From Candidatus Woesearchaeota archaeon (GTDB taxonomy: Archaea; Nanobdellota; Nanobdellia; Woesearchaeales; GW2011-AR4), in contig JACPMX010000004.1 of NCBI GenBank assembly GCA_016185755.1, positions 62,001-126,000 of the forward strand: a stretch of 64,000 bases of DNA, given 5' to 3'. The notes beneath the pieces are model-generated. The model was not told the DNA's origin. It did no database searches and worked only from the letters and a program-made list of their open reading frames with translations. Positions 56,810-64,000 of the stretch are shown here, one piece after another. The position numbers were made by a program, and so were the translations under genes. Within the stretch, counting starts at the first letter, position 1. Each line of letters begins with the position of its first letter.

Positions 56810-57211
56810 ATGGCAGACACGAAAATGATTGCAGCCAACAATGTCCAGAAGGGCAACTTTATAATCATGGACGGGGCTGCATGCAGGGTTGTCGATGTCG
56901 AGATATCAAAGCCCGGCAAGCACGGCCATTCAAAAGTCAGGGTGTCTGCAGTTGGTTTGACGGACGACAAGAAAAGGATATCTGTGATGCCCGGGCACGA
57001 CAACATAGAAGTGCCGATAATAGAGAAAAGGACAGCCCAGATATTATCCGTACATGGCGATGTTGCAAATGTCATGGACTCTGAAACATACGAGACATTT
57101 GACCTGAAAATCCCGGAAGAGTTCAAGGGCCAGATTGCTGAGGGCTCGTCCGTGCTTTATTGGACAATTCTTGATGAGAAAGTCATAAAACAGGTCAAGG
57201 GGAGTGAGTAA
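56810..57211 (+). CDS. eif5A: Translation initiation factor aIF5A
   Basis: EISKPGKHGHSKVRVSAVGL hypusination loop. Confidence 0.95.
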   Translation: MADTKMIAANNVQKGNFIIMDGAACRVVDVEISKPGKHGHSKVRVSAVGLTDDKKRISVMPGHDNIEVPIIEKRTAQILSVHGDVANVMDSETYETFDLKIPEEFKGQIAEGSSVLYWTILDEKVIKQVKGSE

Positions 57212-57373
57212 ATGGTAAAATTTCCGGAAGCTGATGTAAGGAAATTCAGGAATGTATTTGTGTGCAGGAAATGCAAGGCCAAGGTAAAGGCCCCAAACAT
57301 GAAGATAATACAGGGCAAGATAAGCTGCAGGGGATGCGGAGGCAAGGCTTTCAAGGCTGTGAGGAAGAAGTAA
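57212..57373 (+). CDS. rpl40e: Ribosomal protein eL40 (not in ORF track)
   Basis: MVKFPEADVRKFRNVFVCRKCKAKVKAPNMKIIQGKISCRGCGGKAFKAVRKK. Confidence 0.88.
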   Translation: MVKFPEADVRKFRNVFVCRKCKAKVKAPNMKIIQGKISCRGCGGKAFKAVRKK

Positions 57374-58558
57374 ATGGATTTCCAGACAATTGCCGCTGTT
57401 GCCTTTATTGCCGCTCTGACTATATTTCTTTTGTTAAAGAGAAAAAATCTCGATACAAAGCAGATAATCCCTTATTTTCTTTATTTTTCCATGTACAGGA
57501 CCAGGCTTGGCCTAAAGTTTATGGATGCCATGGCTAAAAGATACAGGAAGCTCGTGGTTTACATAGGTTATTTCGGAGTCTTTATAGGATTCATGGGGAT
57601 GGCTGTGATAAGCTACGCCTTGGTGAGCAATATATTCATGCTGTTCACAAAGCCCGAATCGACCCCGGGAGTGGGATTAGTGCTTCCGTTCAAGGCAAAA
57701 GGGGTTTTCTTTGTGCCGTTCTTTTACTGGATAATTGCTATTTTTGTTATCGCTGTCGTGCATGAATTCTCGCATGGGCTGATTGCAAGAGCGCATAACC
57801 TAAAAGTTAAGTCAAGCGGCTTTGCCTTTCTCGGGCTGGTAATCCCGATCATACCTGCTGCCTTTGTCGAGCCGGATGAAAAGGAGCTGAAGAAAAGGCC
57901 GCACAAGCAGCAGTTGAGCGTGTTTGCAGCAGGGCCGTTTTCCAACATTGCCGCTGCTTTTTTGTTTGTTGCGATAGCATCATTTGTGCTTGCTCCGCTG
58001 GCCAGCGCGGTTATCGAGCCAAACGGAGTCAAGGTAACTGACTATGTAAAGGGAAAAGACTCTTTCCCGGCTGAAAATGCCGGCATTAAGATAGGGGAGA
58101 TAATAAATAAGGTTGATGGCCAGGAAACTCCCTACGTTGATAACTTGTCATCTGCATTAAGAAGCAAGAAGCCAGACGACCTCGTTTCAGTTAAAACAGA
58201 CAGGTCATCCTACCAGTTAAGGCTTGCAAAAAATCCTGAAAATGAAAGCATGGCCTATCTTGGGGCCTATCTCGAGCAGAGCACGAAGATAAAAGATAAT
58301 ATCAGGGAAGCTTATGGAGGATTTTTGCCAAATTCATTGATATGGCTGTATGGGCTATTTGTGATTCTGGTCATCCTGAATTTCGGCATTGGGCTCTTCA
58401 ATCTTGTCCCTATAGGGCCTTTAGATGGCGGCAGGATGCTTCAGTTGGCCCTCCACAAGTTCTTTGACAGGGAAAAAGGGGACAGGTACTGGCATTACAT
58501 AGGAATATTTTTCCTTGCCCTGATTTTCATAAACATAGCGGCCGGGTTTGTGAGATAG
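57374..58558 (+). CDS. Site-2 protease (M50) with PDZ domain
   Basis: VVHEFSHGLIARAH; GPLDGGRM. Confidence 0.92.
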   Translation: MDFQTIAAVAFIAALTIFLLLKRKNLDTKQIIPYFLYFSMYRTRLGLKFMDAMAKRYRKLVVYIGYFGVFIGFMGMAVISYALVSNIFMLFTKPESTPGVGLVLPFKAKGVFFVPFFYWIIAIFVIAVVHEFSHGLIARAHNLKVKSSGFAFLGLVIPIIPAAFVEPDEKELKKRPHKQQLSVFAAGPFSNIAAAFLFVAIASFVLAPLASAVIEPNGVKVTDYVKGKDSFPAENAGIKIGEIINKVDGQETPYVDNLSSALRSKKPDDLVSVKTDRSSYQLRLAKNPENESMAYLGAYLEQSTKIKDNIREAYGGFLPNSLIWLYGLFVILVILNFGIGLFNLVPIGPLDGGRMLQLALHKFFDREKGDRYWHYIGIFFLALIFINIAAGFVR

Positions 58559-58568
58559 AGATTTTAAA

Positions 58569-59135
58569 TTATAATTTTTCTAATTTAAAGCCTGCTTCCA
58601 TCGCCCTGTCGTATAAATCAGGTTTTACATTACTAAAACGGGCATTGCCGAGTGAAATACTTTTAATTGGCTTATTAGGCGAATCCTCCATCTCTGTCAT
58701 CATTCGGTCATATACTCTAATAATATCAACTATTCGGGACAAGGTTAATTTTTGCTGAAGATCGATATGTCTTCTTGTCATATCATGATTCCCAAATCTT
58801 ATCCCAGTCAACTGTCCGAATGCATTTCCTTGAGCTGCAGCCTCAACAATCTGCAGAATGTATGCATATTCATCGCTGTCAATAGGGTCGATACCATAAA
58901 ATTCAATAGTTGTTCTGGGAGTGCTATGGACTTGATAGCGGTGAGCTTCTGTAGCTATGCCAACAACTACTGAATCAAGACATCCGCTAAGTTTAGAAAC
59001 AAGTTCTGCATTTTTTCCATCCTTTAATAAGTCAGTATCTAATACATCAGCAGCTACGCTTTCATAAGTCTCTGGTGTTCTAGAAACTAATGCACTTAAC
59101 CCTGCGCGTAATTTTACACTCCAGCTTCCACTCAT
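58569..59135 (-). CDS. Uncharacterized protein
   Basis: ORF only. Confidence 0.6.
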   Translation of the reverse strand: MSGSWSVKLRAGLSALVSRTPETYESVAADVLDTDLLKDGKNAELVSKLSGCLDSVVVGIATEAHRYQVHSTPRTTIEFYGIDPIDSDEYAYILQIVEAAAQGNAFGQLTGIRFGNHDMTRRHIDLQQKLTLSRIVDIIRVYDRMMTEMEDSPNKPIKSISLGNARFSNVKPDLYDRAMEAGFKLEKL

Positions 59136-59205
59136 TTCAATTTTTGGAAAAAATCTTGAATATTTAAACTTTTCTCAATTCACCACTCAAAAATCAAAAC
59201 AAGAA

Positions 59206-59526
59206 TTATTGCTTCTGTTTGCTCTCCACAAATTCCCTTACCCTGTCATTGCTTGTCGGCTTTGCATTCGGCCCAAGCGCATAGTAGATTTTCTCTGCCT
59301 CGCCGCCCCAGGAATACTCGCCTTTCTCCTTCTCTATTTTGTTGACCTCAAATTCTCCAAGCTCTGTACCTTTTTTCAAATGATAATAAATGCTTCTCAA
59401 AGTTACTTTTGGGAATATGGCAGTGTAAATCTTGTAGATCTCATACCCATAGGCTTTCTTGACAAAATGGAGTATCTCTACCACATTCTGCCTTATCTCC
59501 GATTTTATCGGTCTTCCTTTCCTCAT
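59206..59526 (-). CDS. wHTH regulator-like protein
   Basis: RQNVVEILHFVKKAYGYEIYKIYTAIFPKVTLRSIYYHLKKGTELGEF. Confidence 0.7.
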   Translation of the reverse strand: MRKGRPIKSEIRQNVVEILHFVKKAYGYEIYKIYTAIFPKVTLRSIYYHLKKGTELGEFEVNKIEKEKGEYSWGGEAEKIYYALGPNAKPTSNDRVREFVESKQKQ

Positions 59527-59630
59527 AAGTCTTATTTGGTTTACTTATTTAAATAGTTAATGCTTCAATATAGAAAATAAGTATGCATAATATGGATAGA
59601 TATTTATATTAGAATTAATTTATAGGGGGC

Positions 59631-60230
59631 ATGATAGACTTAAGGAGGGTAGCCATCATTTTTGTCATTGCTGTTCTGTACGCTATTTTTGTCAACGCAT
59701 TTATAGGCGCTTTTTATACTGCCCCAAAGTATGAGGATTTTTGCAAGAGCAGGTTTTACCCTGAAAAGCCTTATGCAGCTCCTGTAGAAAGGAAAGACTG
59801 CCCGAAATACAAGGAGCCTGCCCAGGATGAGCTGGACAAGTGCGCAGCTGACAAAGGATATCCTGAATACAGGTATGATGCATTTGGATGCCCTGTGGAA
59901 TACAAGGGCTGCAATTTCTGCCAAAAGGATTTCGACAGCGCAAACCAAAAGTACAATTTCATGTACTTCATATTTTCGTCAATACTTGCCGTAATAGCGA
60001 TAGGAATTGGCCTGATGCTTCCAACAAGCAGGAGCCTGAACGAGTGGATTGCAACCGGCTTCATGCTTGGCGGCTTGGTTACATTATTCTTCGGCACTTT
60101 CCGCTATTATGAATACCTTGGGAGGTATGTCAAGCCGGTAGTTATTTTTGCAGAGCTGGTTATTGTGATATTCCTTTCTTACAGGAAGCTTCACGATGCC
60201 AGGGAAGCAAAGGGCAAAAAGAGAAGATAA
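59631..60230 (+). CDS. Membrane protein with extracytoplasmic Cys loop
   Basis: TMs flanking CKSRFYPEKPYAAPVERKDCPKY...GCPVEYKGCNFC. Confidence 0.65.
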   Translation: MIDLRRVAIIFVIAVLYAIFVNAFIGAFYTAPKYEDFCKSRFYPEKPYAAPVERKDCPKYKEPAQDELDKCAADKGYPEYRYDAFGCPVEYKGCNFCQKDFDSANQKYNFMYFIFSSILAVIAIGIGLMLPTSRSLNEWIATGFMLGGLVTLFFGTFRYYEYLGRYVKPVVIFAELVIVIFLSYRKLHDAREAKGKKRR

Positions 60231-60262
60231 GTTTATTAGAGTTTCCTCATTCTTTTCTGTCC

Positions 60263-61375
60263 ATGGAAAGCTTGTTTTTATTGTCAGGGGACTATCCTGA
60301 CATGGCAAAGGGGGAAATTTTTAGCCTGTTTGGTTTAAAGAAAGCCAAATCGGCCGGCAGATTGTTAATTGCTGATTTGGATGCTGCACTGCTGAAAAAT
60401 CAGCTTAAAAGGCTTGCATTGTCCAAAAGCGTTTTCAGGCTTTTGTTTGAATGTGATGTTTCCGATATTGGAAAATCAATGAAAGGGTTTGAGTGGAATT
60501 CCATCTATAAGGATAATTTTTGCATTAGGGTTCATTATTTAGACGACATTGATAATAATCCATTAAAAAGTACGAATAAAAAAATTCAAAAAAGCAAAAA
60601 ATCGGGAGGCAGTCCGCTTGCAAGTATTTCAGAAAAGAATCTTGCAAAATATGTCTGGAGTTCTGTGAATAAGCCAAGGGTAGAGCTGGAAAACCCAAAA
60701 ACAAGTATTGAGTTGTTCATAGCAAAAAATAAGGCCTATTGCGGTCTGATGATTCATGAAAATCGTGAGGATTTCGGGCCAAGAAAGGCGCATTTGAGGC
60801 CGTTCTCGCATCCAAGCTCTTTGCATCCAAAGTTGTCAAGGGCGCTTGTCAACTTGACAGGAATACGGGAAAATGAATCTTTGCTTGACCCTTTCTGCGG
60901 CACAGGGGGCTTTTTGATTGAGGCAGGGCTGATGGGAATAAAAGTTCTTGGGTATGACATAAGCAAAAGCATGGCCAATGGCTGCAAGGAGAATTTAAAA
61001 TATTTCAAGATTAAAAATTATAAAATTGCCGTGAAAAACGCGTTAAGCATTGATGGGAAATTCGATTATGTTGTCACTGACCTGCCTTACGGATTGAACT
61101 CAAATGTTTATCTGGGATATAATCAAAAAACACTTAAAAATAAATCAAACAAAATCAGCCTGAAAACAGGCAAAAATCAGATAAAAAATATAGGGCAGTT
61201 TTATCTAAAATTTCTCAAAAAGCTGAGAAAACTCCTTGGAAAAAAGGCAGTCATAATATTCCCCAGCTATGTGAATTATAGAAACCTGCTAAAGCAGTCA
61301 AAATTCAAGATAGAAAAGGAATTCTCGATTTACGTGCACAGGAGCCTGAGCAGGAAGATTGTGAGGATTAGATGA
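60263..61375 (+). CDS. tRNA (guanine-N2) methyltransferase (TrmG10/Trm11-like)
   Basis: THUMP-like N-terminus; LDPFCGTGGFLIEAGLMGIKVLGYDIS; VVTDLPYG. Confidence 0.88.
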   Translation: MESLFLLSGDYPDMAKGEIFSLFGLKKAKSAGRLLIADLDAALLKNQLKRLALSKSVFRLLFECDVSDIGKSMKGFEWNSIYKDNFCIRVHYLDDIDNNPLKSTNKKIQKSKKSGGSPLASISEKNLAKYVWSSVNKPRVELENPKTSIELFIAKNKAYCGLMIHENREDFGPRKAHLRPFSHPSSLHPKLSRALVNLTGIRENESLLDPFCGTGGFLIEAGLMGIKVLGYDISKSMANGCKENLKYFKIKNYKIAVKNALSIDGKFDYVVTDLPYGLNSNVYLGYNQKTLKNKSNKISLKTGKNQIKNIGQFYLKFLKKLRKLLGKKAVIIFPSYVNYRNLLKQSKFKIEKEFSIYVHRSLSRKIVRIR

Positions 61376-61377
61376 TA

Positions 61378-62373
61378 TCAAATAGGTCTAAATGTTACGT
61401 TTCTTCCAGGCATTGCATCAACTTCAGCAGCAAAATCTTTGAAATATTGTGCATTTGTCAATGGTCGATATCCTTCTTGACCTGGCTTTCTGTGGTTATA
61501 GCTTTGGTCCAAATCGCTAGCCATAACCCTCTTAAGCATTGACTTTGTCCATCTCCTATTTGTGATGACTACTGGTCTTTCTTTATGATGTTCTTCAAAA
61601 TTCTTCTCATAATCTTTTCCAACAATTTCGTCATCTAAAGTTGAAACTCCCAAATCAACAGGAGTATAGCCGCCACCATAATGTTGACCTAAACTATGAA
61701 GGACTCTCTTGTGTCTGGAATCTATTGTTATTAAACCAATATTTATTTTACCTTTAGAATTGCTATATTTCTTCCCCGACCCCATAATACGCTCTATTAA
61801 CATCTGCAAGACTGGCTCGTATTTTTTTGCAGTCGTATATTTGCCTCCACCTTTGGCTCTTGCATAATATATTGAAGTATACTGGTATTGTCCTGGTTTT
61901 AACTCATCAGTGCTTGGAGTTCTTGGCACGTCAGCAACATCGTGAGCTACAACCGCCACAACTTCTTTGGTTGATCTATCAACAACAGTGTCTATTGTAT
62001 AATTTTTATTTTTAGGATTTTTTAATTCTGAAGCAAATTCATCTCGTGAAAGTACGTCACTTTCTTTGTAGCTTTCAGCAATAAATTCCTGTACTTTTGT
62101 AAGAACTCTCCCAAAAAATTGAGGATTCGCTTGATAGTTTTTTCTGTTAATTGTTATTAATTCCAAACCGCCCATAGGACTCTCTTCAGATGCAGAGGTG
62201 GCATCGTACCCATCATACAATTTGCTCGTTGGTTTCTCATAAGCCATAGAACTTAGTCGTATATCTTGAGCAACCCTCTCTCTAAACCTTAGTTTTGGCA
62301 TAACTACTTTCGGTCTTAATTTTAAGCCTAAATTTAACGAATCTCCGCTCATAGCTATCCTTTTTTTACTCAT
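61378..62373 (-). CDS. Uncharacterized protein
   Basis: ORF only; no family recognised. Confidence 0.65.
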   Translation of the reverse strand: MSKKRIAMSGDSLNLGLKLRPKVVMPKLRFRERVAQDIRLSSMAYEKPTSKLYDGYDATSASEESPMGGLELITINRKNYQANPQFFGRVLTKVQEFIAESYKESDVLSRDEFASELKNPKNKNYTIDTVVDRSTKEVVAVVAHDVADVPRTPSTDELKPGQYQYTSIYYARAKGGGKYTTAKKYEPVLQMLIERIMGSGKKYSNSKGKINIGLITIDSRHKRVLHSLGQHYGGGYTPVDLGVSTLDDEIVGKDYEKNFEEHHKERPVVITNRRWTKSMLKRVMASDLDQSYNHRKPGQEGYRPLTNAQYFKDFAAEVDAMPGRNVTFRPI

Positions 62374-62569
62374 TTTAACTTTTCCACCCCTTAGACCATA
62401 CCCATGTCATAACTATTATATAAATCTTTCTATTTTACTCACTAGATAGTAATAACATTTTAGAGGAAATTTTTAGAATAAACTGTAATTAATCTACGAT
62501 AATTTACAATATAGAATATAATTAAACTAAGTTCATTTTTATTTATTTTCAATAAGGAAGATAATTAAA

Positions 62570-62965
62570 CTAGTCCAAAAACGGATACAAAATAAGCCAA
62601 ATGACATTGCCTATAACAAGAAACATGCCGGCATAGAAGATAAGCGCTTCATTCTTCAGATAAGGCACAAAATTAGCTGTTACGTAAGGTATGTTCCAGC
62701 CGCTGAAATAAGACACAAAGGCTGCTGCAATTCCCAAGTCCACTATGCTGTGCGCCAAGGAAAATACAATAAACCCAAAATGGGTAGTCAGGTCTTTTGC
62801 CTCATTTACTATGTCAAGAAGAAGAAAAATTATATAGGCAATGAACGCCAGAACATACACGATATTGCTTAATTTCAAAGAAAAAAATCTTCCGGTTAAT
62901 CCAATAAGCAGCAGGCCGCATATTATGCCTATAATTGTGTCTTCTGCCGCAAATGTGAATTTCAT
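62570..62965 (-). CDS. Membrane protein
   Basis: Four hydrophobic segments. Confidence 0.6.
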   Translation of the reverse strand: MKFTFAAEDTIIGIICGLLLIGLTGRFFSLKLSNIVYVLAFIAYIIFLLLDIVNEAKDLTTHFGFIVFSLAHSIVDLGIAAAFVSYFSGWNIPYVTANFVPYLKNEALIFYAGMFLVIGNVIWLILYPFLD

Positions 62966-63009
62966 GTATTAGGTTTTCAGTTACTTCATATATAAGATTT
63001 TTGCTTTGG

Positions 63010-63912
63010 CTAACAGTGTTGGTTCACTCTTAATATTTTAGCAACTCCTTTATCCAGGATTCTTTGCCTTCCTTTATGCACTCCAAAACCAATTTCTCTG
63101 GCAAACTTATCAAGTTGCTTTGCTCCTATATAAATGCTCCAATGATCTTCCCTATCCAATCTTAAAACCGGTTTGCAATCAAATCCAAGCATCGTTAACA
63201 GCTGATGTAAGTACTTAATTTCTTTTTCATTTCTCATTTCAATTCTTACATATCTGCTTTTATTAAAGTAAGCTGTGCCTTCGCCAATCATCATGCCTCG
63301 AATGTAAGAGGCTGCTAGTTTTGCATTTTTAGAGCAAAGTCCTTTGATTGTATCCTCTAATGCTAGAACTAAATCAATAATAACTGCATTATCCAAGCAA
63401 AGTTTATATTTGATAACCTTATTATACGATTCTTCTCTAAATCTTACATCAGGATAGAGTATACTCAATTTAGCACTTTCAAAATCAATATAATTCCCTT
63501 TTGGATTTACAAGGTTCACATAAAAATCAATACAAGGAAAGTAAGTATTAATCCATTTAACCATGTGATTTATAACCGAAGGTTCGGAATTTGTAAATCT
63601 AAATTTTCTAGGCCTAGTTTTTCCATTTGAGCCATTATCGCCTTCGGCAAAATACAAAGCATAGCCTTCAACAAAGAATTCATCAATAGGGAATTCTCTA
63701 GGGATAACTAAATAAGATTTATCATGAGAACCCCAGTGATAGAAACCGAGAATATTAGAATACAATTCTTCTTTTGAAATATTTAAAATCTCTATTATCT
63801 TCAAAATTCTGTAAAAAGGATGATAGATATTCTCCGCAAATTCTGAATAAAAAGTTCGATAATTCATACCCAATACATCAGTGCTGAATTTCTTTATTCC
63901 ATATTTATTCAC
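63010..63912 (-). CDS. Free-standing LAGLIDADG-like protein
   Basis: FFVEGYALYFAEGDNG and AASYIRGMMIGEGTAYFNK. Confidence 0.65.
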   Translation of the reverse strand: MNKYGIKKFSTDVLGMNYRTFYSEFAENIYHPFYRILKIIEILNISKEELYSNILGFYHWGSHDKSYLVIPREFPIDEFFVEGYALYFAEGDNGSNGKTRPRKFRFTNSEPSVINHMVKWINTYFPCIDFYVNLVNPKGNYIDFESAKLSILYPDVRFREESYNKVIKYKLCLDNAVIIDLVLALEDTIKGLCSKNAKLAASYIRGMMIGEGTAYFNKSRYVRIEMRNEKEIKYLHQLLTMLGFDCKPVLRLDREDHWSIYIGAKQLDKFAREIGFGVHKGRQRILDKGVAKILRVNQHC

Positions 63913-64000
63913 TATTTCATTCTTTAACTTAGAAAAGAAACCGTCAGTAATTCTTACGTGTATTCTACTAAATTGAGTTAAATAATCAAATGTAACAATT

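Noticed and set aside
1-64000. CRISPR array or Cas genes
   Set aside because: No regularly spaced repeat series and no Cas-like ORFs were seen.
1-64000. rRNA genes or IS transposases
   Set aside because: No 16S/23S/5S signature or DDE/HUH transposase ORF was recognised.

Overview
This window is DPANN-like archaeal chromosome (Woesearchaeota/Pacearchaeota-type, judged from gene content only). It carries archaeal information-processing genes: Topo VI A/B, archaeal DnaG, RIO1 kinase, KH protein, aRF1, aIF5A, histone, Rpo12/P, eL43, eL40, prefoldin beta, TrpRS, HerA-like ATPase, XPD-like helicase, endonuclease V and a site-2 protease. Accessory regions include: (i) a glycosyltransferase fusion next to a 1263-aa orphan protein at the left edge; (ii) a 13.6-21.8 kb metal/copper island with a PadR-like regulator, Met-rich protein, DUF302, DUF411, YHS proteins, a CPC P-type ATPase and unannotated microproteins; (iii) several toxin-antitoxin-like pairs; (iv) a bacterial-type Lgt with lipobox-bearing proteins; and (v) two LAGLIDADG-like ORFs. 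The most interesting signals are in the RNA. A repeated two-hairpin element occurs three times at 29.35-34.29 kb, with compensatory stem changes. tRNA-Pro(TGG) has a 23-nt intron in the T-loop with a drawable bulge-helix-bulge (BHB). tRNA-Arg(TCT) appears to hold two introns, one of them at 42/43. Several intergenic candidate structured RNAs have TATA boxes about 25 nt upstream. All calls come from reading the sequence by eye; no database search or folding program was run.
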